From assembly GCA_963727495.1 (NCBI GenBank), contig CAVSGQ010000005.1, forward strand, positions 186,001 to 250,000: a stretch of 64,000 nt of DNA, given 5' to 3'. The stretch comes from Actinophytocola sp963727495. Lineage in GTDB: Bacteria > Actinomycetota > Actinomycetes > Mycobacteriales > Pseudonocardiaceae. Each line of letters opens with the position of its first letter. The first letter of the stretch is position 1. The translations under genes were made by a program, and so were the position numbers. Below the pieces are notes generated by a model. The model did no database searches and was not told the DNA's origin. It saw nothing but the letters and a program-made list of their open reading frames with translations. This document shows positions 8,183-16,314 of this stretch, piece after piece.

Positions 8183-8884
8183 ATGGGGCCCGTGCTGTTC
8201 CGACATTCCGACGACCTGTGGCAGGAGTTCCCCGAGCTGGTGGCGGGCGTGCTGTACGCCGAGGGGGTCGGCCCGGACGCCGACGTCACCGCCCGGATCG
8301 AGCGCTACACCGCGGCCGCCCTGGACCGGCTCGCCGGCGGCACCGAGTCGGAGCTGCCCGAGATCCGGGCGTGGCGGCGCGCGTTCGCCCGGCTGGGACT
8401 CAAGCCGACGCAGTACCGGTGCGCGTCGGAGTCACTGCTGCGGCGCCTGCGCAGGGAGGGCGAGCTGCCGCGCATCCACCCGGTGATCGACCTGTGCAAC
8501 GCGATCTCGCTCGCGTTCGCGATCCCGGTCGCGGTGCTCGACGTCGCCGAGATCGCGTGGCCCCTGCGGGTGCGCCACGCCACCGGCGAGGAGACCTACC
8601 TGACCTTCGCCGGCACGACCGAGCGTCCGGAGCCGGGCGAGGTGGTCTTCGCCGACGCCGCCGGGCAGGCGCACGCCCGGCGGTGGACGAACCGGCAGAG
8701 CGGCCGTTCGGCCGTGCGGGACACCACGTCCTCGGTCCTGATCGTCGCCGAGGCGCTGCACGGCACCGCGGCCGAGGACGTCGGCCGGCTCGTCGCCGCG
8801 GTGGCCGGGGAGCTGGCCGACGGGTGGGCGGCCGGGCCGAAGACCGCGCTGCTGACCCGGTCCGCCCCGGAGTTCGTCGTCTGA
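8183..8884 (+). CDS. B3/B4 tRNA-binding-domain protein
   Basis: 233 residues matching the free-standing B3/B4 domain found in the phenylalanyl-tRNA synthetase beta subunit: PEIRAWRRAFARLGLKPTQY, then HPVIDLCNAISLAFAIPV and a DVAEIAWPLRVRHATGEE segment. Stand-alone versions are thought to hydrolyse mischarged aminoacyl-tRNA or bind tRNA, without proof in most bacteria. ATG at 8183 is chosen over 8156 because homology starts soon after it. It stands alone between TetR and a convergent gene. Confidence 0.8.
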   Translation: MGPVLFRHSDDLWQEFPELVAGVLYAEGVGPDADVTARIERYTAAALDRLAGGTESELPEIRAWRRAFARLGLKPTQYRCASESLLRRLRREGELPRIHPVIDLCNAISLAFAIPVAVLDVAEIAWPLRVRHATGEETYLTFAGTTERPEPGEVVFADAAGQAHARRWTNRQSGRSAVRDTTSSVLIVAEALHGTAAEDVGRLVAAVAGELADGWAAGPKTALLTRSAPEFVV

Positions 8885-8899
8885 GTCCACTTGGGACGG

Positions 8900-9742
8900 T
8901 CAGCCGAACACCCGCGCCAGCTCGGCGACCGGCAGCATGTCCGACACGAACCCGAACCGGCCCGCCCGCATCTCCCGCGCGGCGTCGGCGACCGCGCGCA
9001 GCGCCAGCCGGGACAGCGCGCCGCCGACGCTCACCCGGCGCACGCCGATCCCGGCCAGCTGGTCCAGGGTGATCGTGGGGTCCGCGAAGCCCATCACCAC
9101 GTTGACCGGCCTGCCGACCGAGGACACCACGGCCCGCATCTCGTCGAGGGTGCGCAGCCCCGGCGCGTAGAGCACGTCGGCGCCCGCCTCCTCGAAGGCG
9201 CGCAGGCGCCGGATGGTGTCCTGCAGGTCGGGCACGCCGTGCAGGAGGTTCTCCGCCCGCGCGGTGAGCACGAACGGGACGGGCAGGGCGCGCGCCACCT
9301 CGACGGCGGCCCGCACCCGGTCCACGGCCAGGCCGAACTCGTAGATCGGCGCCGCGGGGTCGCCGGTGGCGTCCTCGACGGACGCGCCGACCGCGCCCGC
9401 CGCGTACGCCGCCTCGACGAGCCTCGCCGCCTCGGCGGGGTCGTCGGCGAAGCCGTTCTCCAGGTCGACGGTCACCGGCAGCGGGGTGGCGGCGCAGATG
9501 GCGCGGCAGTTCTCGAGCACGTCGCGCGAGGTGGGCCGGGTGCGGCCGAGGGTGGCGGCCACGCCGAGGCTGGTCGTGGCCAGGGCCGCGAACCCGAGGT
9601 CGGCGAGCAGCCGCGCGGTCCCGGCGTCCCAGGGGTTGGGGATCACGAAGGGCTCCGGCCGCTCGTGCAGCGCGCGGAAGCGGGTGGCCCGGGCCAGCTG
9701 GTCGGTGATGATGGTTCCGCCTCCCGGGTCGGTCCTGGTCAT
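8900..9742 (-). CDS. isocitrate lyase/PEP mutase superfamily enzyme
   Basis: 280 residues of the PEP mutase/isocitrate lyase TIM barrel: PNPWDAGTARLLADLGFAAL at the N-terminus, the metal-ligand segment VTVDLENGFADD, SVEDATG and TARAENLL. The canonical lyase KKCGH loop is not visible, so this belongs to the broad PEP-mutase-like group. The reaction is a C-C or C-P lyase or mutase on a small oxoacid; exact substrate unknown. ATG 9742 faces the divergent LysR at 9819, which likely regulates it. Confidence 0.82.
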   Translation of the reverse strand: MTRTDPGGGTIITDQLARATRFRALHERPEPFVIPNPWDAGTARLLADLGFAALATTSLGVAATLGRTRPTSRDVLENCRAICAATPLPVTVDLENGFADDPAEAARLVEAAYAAGAVGASVEDATGDPAAPIYEFGLAVDRVRAAVEVARALPVPFVLTARAENLLHGVPDLQDTIRRLRAFEEAGADVLYAPGLRTLDEMRAVVSSVGRPVNVVMGFADPTITLDQLAGIGVRRVSVGGALSRLALRAVADAAREMRAGRFGFVSDMLPVAELARVFG

Positions 9743-9787
9743 GGCCCACTGTGCGCCCGGGCCGTCGCATAAGGCAAATGCATAGTT

Positions 9788-9804
9788 CTGATCGTTGCCA
9801 TCAG
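9788..9804. promoter_or_regulatory. dyad between divergent LysR and lyase genes
   Basis: CTGAT, seven bases, ATCAG in the 76-bp intergenic region. A candidate operator for the LysR protein encoded at 9819; the spacing differs from strict T-N11-A. Confidence 0.4.
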
Positions 9805-9818
9805 CAATACTCATGTGA

Positions 9819-10733
9819 ATGACGTTCGACGAGCTGGAGACCTTCGTCGCGGTGGCGCGGCTGGGCGGGTTCACCGCCGCGTCCCGGCGGCTGCACCGGT
9901 CCCAGCCCGCGATCAGCCGCCGGATCCGCGAGCTCGAGCACGCGCTGGGCGCGCCGCTGTTCGAACGGGCCGGCCGCCGGGTGCGGCTCACCGGCGCCGG
10001 GAGCGCCCTGCTGCCGCACGCCGAGGCGGCGCTGGCCGCGGTGCGGGACGGGGAGCACGCGGTGCGGGACCTGGCCGCCGACCCCGCGCGCGTGCCGGCC
10101 CTGCGGCTGGCCGTCGTGGGCACCCTCGCCGACTCGCACATCGTGGACGCGCTGCGCCGGTTCCGGTCGCGGTACGGCTCGCCGGTGGACCTGCGGACCG
10201 CGACCAGCCGCGAGGTGAGCGCGCTGGTCCGCAGCGGCGAGGCGAACCTGGGCCTTCGGTACTTCCCCGACGCCGACCCCGCCCTGGAGTCGGTCCCGCT
10301 CGGTGCGGAGAGGCTGTTCGTCGTGGTGCCGGCCGGGCACCGGGTCACCGCGCGCACGCTGCCGGACCTGGGCGAGCTGCGCGACGAGACGTGGCTCGGC
10401 TTCCCGCCCGAGCGGCGGCAGCCGGACTCCTTCGGCCACCAGCTCGAACGGCAGCTGGCGGCGGCCGGGCTGCCCGGCTCCTCGATCATGGCGGTGGACA
10501 GCCTCACCGCGCAGAAGCGGCTGGTCGAGGCGGGCCTCGGCGTCGCGCTCATGCCGATGAGCAGCGTGCGGGAGGAGGTGCGCATCGGCAGCCTGCGCAC
10601 GATCGAGGTCGCCGGCGTGGACGCGAGCCTGCCCGTGGTCGCGGTGCGCCGCAGGGGCGGCCACCCGAGCACGGCCGCCGCGGCCTTCCTGGACGTGCTG
10701 GCGGAGTACACCCCGGACCTGCTCCGGCCCTGA
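9819..10733 (+). CDS. LysR-family transcriptional regulator
   Basis: 304 residues. Residues 1-60 are the LysR helix-turn-helix (MTFDELETFVAVARLGGFTA, SQPAISRRIRELEHALG), followed by a two-lobe effector domain from about residue 90. Full family length. It is divergent from the PEP-mutase-like gene and probably controls it. The following 10734-10915 has no gene. Confidence 0.92.
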   Translation: MTFDELETFVAVARLGGFTAASRRLHRSQPAISRRIRELEHALGAPLFERAGRRVRLTGAGSALLPHAEAALAAVRDGEHAVRDLAADPARVPALRLAVVGTLADSHIVDALRRFRSRYGSPVDLRTATSREVSALVRSGEANLGLRYFPDADPALESVPLGAERLFVVVPAGHRVTARTLPDLGELRDETWLGFPPERRQPDSFGHQLERQLAAAGLPGSSIMAVDSLTAQKRLVEAGLGVALMPMSSVREEVRIGSLRTIEVAGVDASLPVVAVRRRGGHPSTAAAAFLDVLAEYTPDLLRP

Positions 10734-10915
10734 CGGCCGCCTCGTGACGGGGCCACCGGATCGAGGGCGCAGCACTGTACGCCGACGCGGGCACAGCTCT
10801 ACCCAGAGTTTGTTCAATCGCCGACCCTGCTACCGAACGGCATCTGTTCGAGCTACTTGACAACAACCGGTGTCACGGATTGTGGACGCATCAGCAAGCC
10901 CCGGAAGGAGCCTTG

Positions 10916-11713
10916 ATGCTTCGCAAGACGATCACCGTGCTGTCGGCCGTCAGCGCCGCGGCAGCGTTGACCGCCGCCACCGTCACGCCGGCCGGGCCCA
11001 CCGCGGGCGGCGCCAGGATCGCCGACGACGTCACCGTCGTGGGCAGGGCGATCCTGGCGCCGTCCGCGTTCGAGCTCGCCGCCGCGCCCAGGCCGGCCGC
11101 CGCCGCGACCGTGAACGCCGCCTGCCAGGACACCACCTACGCGCTGTCGGGATGGCAGCTGCCGAGAAGGTTCAGCTGGTACTACAACCCGAGGGGCGCG
11201 CCCGCCTCGGTCGCCTCCACCGCGGTCACCGCGATCCGCAACGGATCCTGGACGCTGTTCCACGCCGGCTACCGCTGCGGCAGCATCTCCGACCTCTCGA
11301 CCACCGAGCGCTACGTCGGCTCCTCGGGCCGGTCCGCCCAGGTCTCGTCGAGCGGCACCTGTACCGGCAACGACAACGTGAGCGTCGTGAGCTGGGGCAG
11401 CCTGCCGCCGAACACGCTGGCCTACACCTGCGTGTACTACCGGACGTCGACCAGGACCGTGCTGGCCTCGGACACCCTGATCGACAACAAGATCCACGCG
11501 TGGTTCACCGCGCTGCCCCCGGGCTGCTCCGGCCAGTGGGACCTGCAGTCGGTGATGGTGCACGAGCGTGGCCACACCGCCGGTCTGTCCCATGTCGACG
11601 AGGCGGTCCACTCGTCCCAGACGATGAGCCCGAAGACCCCGCCGTGCAGCACCGCGCAGCGCGTCCTGGGCGCGGGCGACGTCGAGGGCCTGAAGTCGAT
11701 GTACGGGCTCTGA
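10916..11713 (+). CDS. secreted matrixin-like zinc metalloprotease
   Basis: 265 residues with an N-terminal signal peptide (MLRKTITVLSAVSAAAALTA), a pro-like segment to about residue 65, and a catalytic domain. HERGHTAGLSH near residue 215 is the metzincin zinc motif HExxHxxGxxH, followed by the Met-turn QTMSP. The length fits minimal bacterial matrixin-like (M10) secreted enzymes. Several paired cysteines fit an extracellular location. ATG 10916 has GGAAGGAG upstream. It stands alone; substrate unknown. Confidence 0.8.
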   Translation: MLRKTITVLSAVSAAAALTAATVTPAGPTAGGARIADDVTVVGRAILAPSAFELAAAPRPAAAATVNAACQDTTYALSGWQLPRRFSWYYNPRGAPASVASTAVTAIRNGSWTLFHAGYRCGSISDLSTTERYVGSSGRSAQVSSSGTCTGNDNVSVVSWGSLPPNTLAYTCVYYRTSTRTVLASDTLIDNKIHAWFTALPPGCSGQWDLQSVMVHERGHTAGLSHVDEAVHSSQTMSPKTPPCSTAQRVLGAGDVEGLKSMYGL

Positions 11714-11744
11714 TCCCGGGCGGGCCCGATGTCACCTGCCCCGC

Positions 11745-11758
11745 ATGACCTTCGTCCC
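11745..11758. promoter_or_regulatory. DosR/DevR-like box 1
   Basis: ATGAC-CTTC-GTCCC; right half matches GGGAC-N4-GTCCC perfectly, left half has two mismatches. It lies 65 bp before the DUF4342 gene that heads a three-gene operon. Confidence 0.4.
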
Positions 11759-11822
11759 TGGGCGGCCGGCCGGGCACCGCAGACGCTGGGGAGGAAGGCG
11801 AAGGAAGGGAAAGGAGCGGGCG

Positions 11823-12113
11823 ATGACCGTCCAGCAGGAGGAGAAGGCCGGCACGAGGGAGCGCACCCGCCTGCGCGGGCAGGCGTTCGTGGCCAAGGTC
11901 CGCGAGCTCATCCACGAGGGCAACGTGCGCCGCGTCGTGATCAAGGAGGAGCACGGCAACACCGTCATGGAGATCCCGGTGACCGCGGGTGTCGTCGCCG
12001 CCGTCGTCGCCCCGATCGTGACGGCCGTCGGCGCGATCGCCGCGCTGGCCAACGAGTGGACGATCGAGGTGCACGAGGTTTCCGAGCCGCCCGACGACGG
12101 CGCCGCGGGCTGA
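11823..12113 (+). CDS. DUF4342 protein
   Basis: 96 residues. The core KVRELIHEGNVRRVVIKEEH followed by MEIPVTAGVVAAVVAPIVTA is typical of DUF4342: a small amphipathic domain then a hydrophobic segment that may associate with the membrane. GGAAAGGAG precedes ATG 11823. It is the first gene of an apparent operon with the potassium channel (25-bp gap) and PPOX-fold protein (28-bp gap), behind a DosR-like site. Function unknown. Confidence 0.82.
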   Translation: MTVQQEEKAGTRERTRLRGQAFVAKVRELIHEGNVRRVVIKEEHGNTVMEIPVTAGVVAAVVAPIVTAVGAIAALANEWTIEVHEVSEPPDDGAAG

Positions 12114-12138
12114 GTGCCGTACCGGAGCCGATGGTGCG

Positions 12139-12606
12139 ATGAGCGCGCGACCGGGCCGCGTGGACGGTCCACGGTGGACACCGCGGATGCTGCGCGGCCG
12201 GCGCCGCCGGCTCGGGGTCCGGCAGGCCCTGGGGTTGGTCGCGACGGGCACCGTCGCGTCGGTGCTGGTGGCCGGGGTCCTCGTGACGCTGACCGACCCG
12301 CGGGTGTTCCCGCACCTGGGCGTCGCGCTGTGGTGGGCCGCGGCCACGATCACCACCGTCGGCTACGGCGACGTGGTCCCGCTGAGCGGGATCGGCCGCG
12401 TGGTGGGCGCGGCGCTGATGTTCGGCGGTGTCGGCGCGGTCGCGTTCGTCACCGCGATCGCCGCGTCGTCGATCGTCGTCGGGGAGGTCGAGGAGGAGGA
12501 GCGGGAGATCGAGGCCTTCGAGCGCCGGCTGACCGACCGGCTCGACCTGCTGGCCACCCGGCTGGCCGACATCGAGCGCGTGCTGCGCTCCGGCCGGGAC
12601 GGTTGA
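12139..12606 (+). CDS. two-TM potassium channel subunit
   Basis: 155 residues: a basic N-terminus, TM1 (ALGLVATGTVASVLVAGVLV), pore helix with selectivity filter TTVGYGD near residue 74, TM2, then an acidic/coiled-coil tail (EVEEEEREIEAFERRLTDRL). This is the minimal KcsA-like architecture without an RCK/TrkA domain. It likely conducts K+ and sets membrane potential; the coiled coil may assemble the tetramer. Located inside the putative dormancy block. Confidence 0.9.
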   Translation: MSARPGRVDGPRWTPRMLRGRRRRLGVRQALGLVATGTVASVLVAGVLVTLTDPRVFPHLGVALWWAAATITTVGYGDVVPLSGIGRVVGAALMFGGVGAVAFVTAIAASSIVVGEVEEEEREIEAFERRLTDRLDLLATRLADIERVLRSGRDG

Positions 12607-12634
12607 GGCGCTCGCGGGCGGAAGCGAGGAAGTC

Positions 12635-13138
12635 ATGTCCCACGGAACGACCGCGGTGCGCGGGCCCGCGGTGAGCACGGACGAGGTCTGGCGCATCCTC
12701 GCCAGGTCGTCGTTCGCGGTGATCAGCCACGTGACCCCGGCGGGCGAGCCGCGGTCGAGCGGCGTGCTCTGCGCCGCGTCCGGGCGCCGGCTCCTCGTCG
12801 TGGTCGCCGCGGACAGCTGGAAGGCGCGGCACATCGCCGCGGACGGCCGGGTCGCGGTGACGGTGCCGGTGCGGCGAGGCGGGATCCTCTCGCTGCTGGC
12901 TCCGGTGCCGCCGGCCACCATCAGCTGCCACGGCAGGGCGACCGTGCGACCTGCGGGCGCCCGCGAGACCGGCGCGCTCCCCACACGGCTGGCGTCGATG
13001 CTGCCGGCGGGGCGCCGCGCGTCGAGCAGCGTCGTCGAGATCGAGCCCGAGCGCGAGTTCGTGCTCTACGGGGTGGGTGTGCCCCTGCTGCGCATGCGCG
13101 ACCCGGCCGCGTCCCGTGCCCGGGTGCCGGTGCGCTGA
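12635..13138 (+). CDS. pyridoxamine 5'-phosphate oxidase-fold (FMN/F420) protein
   Basis: 167 residues with a split-barrel start typical of PPOX/FDOR proteins (LARSSFAVISHVTPAGEPRS), and WKARHIAADGRVAVTVPV in the middle. Such proteins bind FMN, F420 or heme and reduce small molecules. Third gene of the DUF4342 operon. Its stop codon lies in a 14-bp palindrome shared with the end of the convergent transporter gene. Confidence 0.75.
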   Translation: MSHGTTAVRGPAVSTDEVWRILARSSFAVISHVTPAGEPRSSGVLCAASGRRLLVVVAADSWKARHIAADGRVAVTVPVRRGGILSLLAPVPPATISCHGRATVRPAGARETGALPTRLASMLPAGRRASSSVVEIEPEREFVLYGVGVPLLRMRDPAASRARVPVR

Positions 13139-13144
13139 GCGCGC

Positions 13145-14446
13145 TCAGGACAGCACGAAGTAGCGCAGCCACAGGTAGGGCGCGGCGAGCACGATCGTGA
13201 TCACCGTGACCAGCGCGCCCTTCCTGGTGAACTCCCAGAACGAGATCGCGCTGCCTGCCCGCGCGGCGATGCCGAGCACCACCACGTTCGCGCTGGCGCC
13301 GACCGCGGTCATGTTGCCGCCGAAGTCGGCGCCGATCGCGAGGGACCACCACAGCGCCTCGGCGTGCACGGGGTCGCCGATGCTCTGCGAGAGGTCCAGC
13401 ACGAGCGGGCTCATCGTCGCCACGTACGGAATGTTGTCGATGATCCCGGACAGCACCGCGGACACCACGAGGATCAGCATCACCGCGAGCAGCGCGTTGC
13501 CGCCGGTGGCATCCGTGGCCAGTTCGGCGAGCCGGCCGATGACGCCGGTCTTGACCAGCGCGCCGACCATGATGAACAGGCCGGCGAAGAACAGCAGGGT
13601 CTCCCACTCGACGCCGTCGAGGAACTGCGCGGGCCGGGCGCCGGAGATCAGCACGAGCACGCCCGCGCCGAGCAGCGCGACGACCGACGGCTCGACGTGG
13701 TGCACCGAGTGCGTGACGAACGCGGCGAGCACCGCGAACAGCACCACGCCGCACTTCACCAGCAGCCCGGTGTCCTGGATGGCCTCCCGCTCGTTGAGCT
13801 CCATCACCTCGGCCGCGCGCTCTGGGGAGACCGTGAACGAGCCGCGGAACAGCAGCGGCAGCACCAGGGTGAACACGATCAGCGCGATCACCACGATCGG
13901 CGTCATGTGCACCAGGAAGTCGTTGAACGTCAGGCCGGCGCGGCTGCTGATGATGATGTTGGGCGGGTCGCCGATCAGCGTCGCGGCACCGCCGATGTTC
14001 GACGAGAGCACCTCGGCGATCAGGAACGGGATCGGGTCGATGTCCAGCCGGTCGCAGACGAGCAGCGTGACCGGCGCGATGAGCAGCACCGTGGTGACGT
14101 TGTCCAGGAACGCCGAGGCCACCGCGGTGATCAGCACGAGCAGGATCATGATCCGCAGTGGCGAGCCCTTGGCGCGCTTGGCGGCCCAGATCGCGACGTA
14201 CTCGAACACGCCGGTCCGGCGCAGCACCGCGACGATGATCATCATCCCGAGCAGCAGGAAGATGACGTCCCAGTCGATCCCCGTGTCGTGGGAGTAGAAG
14301 GTGTCCTTCGAGCCGACCACGCCGAGCCCGAGCACGAGGCCCCCGCCGCCGAGGGCGGCGATCATCTTGGGGATCTTCTCGGTGGCGATCAGCAGGTAGG
14401 CCGCCACGAAGACGGTGATCGCGATCGCGGTGCTCACGGCGACCAC
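13145..14446 (-). CDS. ArsB/NhaD-type ion transporter
   Basis: 433 residues, about 11-12 hydrophobic segments. Family marks are SAFLDNVTTVLLIAPVTLLV, the repeat counterpart SGIIDNIPYVATMSPLV, IGGAATLIGDPPNIIIS and GADFGGNMTAVGASANVV, all hallmarks of the ion-transporter superfamily covering NhaD Na+/H+ antiporters and ArsB. Sodium/proton exchange or anion efflux cannot be separated by eye. GTG 14446 follows the CBS gene by 10 bp, so CBS-domain control of the transporter is plausible. Confidence 0.85.
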   Translation of the reverse strand: MVAVSTAIAITVFVAAYLLIATEKIPKMIAALGGGGLVLGLGVVGSKDTFYSHDTGIDWDVIFLLLGMMIIVAVLRRTGVFEYVAIWAAKRAKGSPLRIMILLVLITAVASAFLDNVTTVLLIAPVTLLVCDRLDIDPIPFLIAEVLSSNIGGAATLIGDPPNIIISSRAGLTFNDFLVHMTPIVVIALIVFTLVLPLLFRGSFTVSPERAAEVMELNEREAIQDTGLLVKCGVVLFAVLAAFVTHSVHHVEPSVVALLGAGVLVLISGARPAQFLDGVEWETLLFFAGLFIMVGALVKTGVIGRLAELATDATGGNALLAVMLILVVSAVLSGIIDNIPYVATMSPLVLDLSQSIGDPVHAEALWWSLAIGADFGGNMTAVGASANVVVLGIAARAGSAISFWEFTRKGALVTVITIVLAAPYLWLRYFVLS

Positions 14447-14456
14447 CGCCCCGGGG

Positions 14457-14918
14457 TCACTCCGCGGTCGTCGTGCGCGGCGTCAGCGCGAGCTGCAGGA
14501 GCCGGGAGGCGGTGATCACCCCGACCAGCGTGTCGCCGCGCATGACCGCCGCCAGCGGGCAGCGCAGCCGCGCCATCACGGCGGCGACCTCCACGATCGT
14601 GTCGTCGTCGTTCACCACCGCCAGCTCCGGCGCCTTGTCCGGCAGCAGCGCCGCCACCGTCTTGCCCCGCAGCTTGTCGGCCACCCGGTCGGCCATCGAC
14701 TCCGACAGCACCCCGGCCAGTGAGGGATCGTCCTGCACGTAGCTGGGGACCAGGATCCGGACCACCTGTGAGGCCGGCAGGATCGACACCGGCTTGCCGG
14801 CGGTGTCGCACACCACCAGGCCGGGCAGCCGGTGCTCCGCAAGCTGGGTCACCGCGTCCCACGCGTCGGACTCCACCCCGATCACGGGGAAGTCCTCGGC
14901 CATCTCGTTCGCATGCAC
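14457..14918 (-). CDS. CBS-domain-pair protein
   Basis: 153 residues with two CBS motifs (DAVTQLAEHRLPGLVVCDTA; VEVAAVMARLRCPLAAVMRG followed by LVGVITASRLL). CBS pairs bind adenine nucleotides and gate partner proteins. It is the first gene of a two-gene operon with the NhaD/ArsB transporter. GTG 14918 is chosen; an ATG 15 bases downstream is an alternative because the ribosome binding site is weak. The 14919-15212 gap has no supported gene. Confidence 0.82.
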   Translation of the reverse strand: MHANEMAEDFPVIGVESDAWDAVTQLAEHRLPGLVVCDTAGKPVSILPASQVVRILVPSYVQDDPSLAGVLSESMADRVADKLRGKTVAALLPDKAPELAVVNDDDTIVEVAAVMARLRCPLAAVMRGDTLVGVITASRLLQLALTPRTTTAE

Positions 14919-15212
14919 ACCCGGAGCGTACGGCGAGTCGGACGTCGACGCGTGACATTCGCATGCGGCTCCCCGGGGTCGGCTGTTGCCCGCCCCCGGC
15001 GGGGACGGTCGCCGACCAGACTTCCCGGCACGCCGTCCCCCAACATGCCGCAAAGATCGATGCCACGCAAACCGGTCGTGGGCCTCCTCACGGCCGCTCG
15101 CGGCACCGGATGCCCGGCCACCCGCGCCCCGGTCGGGCCGGAGCCGGCCGGGCAGGTCGCCCGGGCGACCGCGCACCTGCTCGCGCCCCGGGTCTGAGCC
15201 GCGCCGGACGGC

Positions 15213-16205
15213 TCAGTCGGGCAGCTCGTCGAGGACGTCGTCCACGGTGCGGCGCGGCGTGCGGGGCAGCGGTTGTGCCGAGACCGGGGCCCAGCCCAGC
15301 CGCAGCACCAGCTGCGGCACGGCCGCGCCGTCGAGCACCTCGTCGCGGACCATGCGGCGGGTGCCGCCGATCTCCAGCGGCTGGGACAGCGGGGAGGCGG
15401 CCAGCCCGAGCTCGGTGGCCGCCAGCAGCGCGGCGCTGGTGGCCTCGCCGGCCCGCAGCCGGGACAGCAGGTCGTCACTCGACGTGGCGATCACGACCAG
15501 GGAGGTCTTCTCGTCGTAGCGCTTGCCGGGCGACTGGGTCAGCGTGCCCCGGGGGAAGGAGCGCATCTGGACGTCGCCGTCCCCGCGCTGCGGAGCCGGG
15601 ATGCTGGCGGCCGGCACCCCGTCGTCGGCGCCGCTGCCGTGGCCGGTCCACAGCGTCAGCTCGGCGGCGTAGTCCGGGTCGTTCTCCTGGATCACGGCGG
15701 CCTGCGCGATCGCGCCGCCGAGCCGGAAGCGGGCCACCGGGTCGGTGACGGCGACGGCCAGCGCGCCCTCGTGCGCGGCGACGTCGGCGAGCAGCCGCAG
15801 GTCGTCGGCCGGGACCGGCCAGCTGGTCATCCGCCGCCGGTCGGTGCGCCGACGCTCGATCGTCCCCGCGCGCCCGATCTCGTCCGCGGTGGGCTCGTGG
15901 GAGAACAGCTCGATGGCCGCGAGGTGCGCGGGGTCGTCCGGGTTGGGGATCCGGTGCACGGTCGTGCCCCAGCCGAACGCGGCCAGCGCGACGCGCAGGT
16001 GGTGCAGGGCGGCACCGCAGCTGAGCACCAGGTCACGCCCGTCCGGGTCGGTGGCCGCCACCTGCCGGCTCCAGTCGGCGAACAGGTGGACCGACTCCGC
16101 CCCGACCCGCCACCGCCACGGCTGGGTGTTGTGGACCGACGGCGCCCGGGTGGCCAGGGCTATCGCCTTGCGCAGGGTGCCGGCGTCCGGCCGGGGGTTG
16201 GTCAT
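15213..16205 (-). CDS. Acg-family nitroreductase-like flavoprotein
   Basis: 330 residues. The start RKAIALATRAPSVHNTQPWR and WRWRVG are signatures of the Acg/Rv2032 family of degenerate nitroreductases that sequester FMN and belong to the DosR regulon in mycobacteria. The C-terminal part has LAATELGLAASPLSQPLEIG and VLRLGWAP. ATG 16205 follows AGGAGCG. A DosR-like box (16265-16278) lies 60 bp upstream, the arrangement seen in mycobacterial acg promoters; regulation here is inferred. Confidence 0.88.
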   Translation of the reverse strand: MTNPRPDAGTLRKAIALATRAPSVHNTQPWRWRVGAESVHLFADWSRQVAATDPDGRDLVLSCGAALHHLRVALAAFGWGTTVHRIPNPDDPAHLAAIELFSHEPTADEIGRAGTIERRRTDRRRMTSWPVPADDLRLLADVAAHEGALAVAVTDPVARFRLGGAIAQAAVIQENDPDYAAELTLWTGHGSGADDGVPAASIPAPQRGDGDVQMRSFPRGTLTQSPGKRYDEKTSLVVIATSSDDLLSRLRAGEATSAALLAATELGLAASPLSQPLEIGGTRRMVRDEVLDGAAVPQLVLRLGWAPVSAQPLPRTPRRTVDDVLDELPD

Positions 16206-16264
16206 GGTCGCTCCTGTGGCTCGTGCGTTGTCTCCACTGTCGGCCGGGCAGGGGGTCGGCGCAC

Positions 16265-16278
16265 AGGGACCAAGGTCT
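16265..16278. promoter_or_regulatory. DosR/DevR-like box 2
   Basis: GGGAC-CAAG-GTCTC: one mismatch to GGGAC-N4-GTCCC, in the gap upstream of the Acg-like gene. Confidence 0.55.
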
Positions 16279-16314
16279 CCGGTAGCCGGGCCTCCGGTCA
16301 CCTCCGCGCCCGCC

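Noticed and set aside
14919..15212. Small gene in the gap before the Acg-like gene
   Set aside because: Several short open frames exist, none with a ribosome binding site plus recognisable protein; treated as non-coding.
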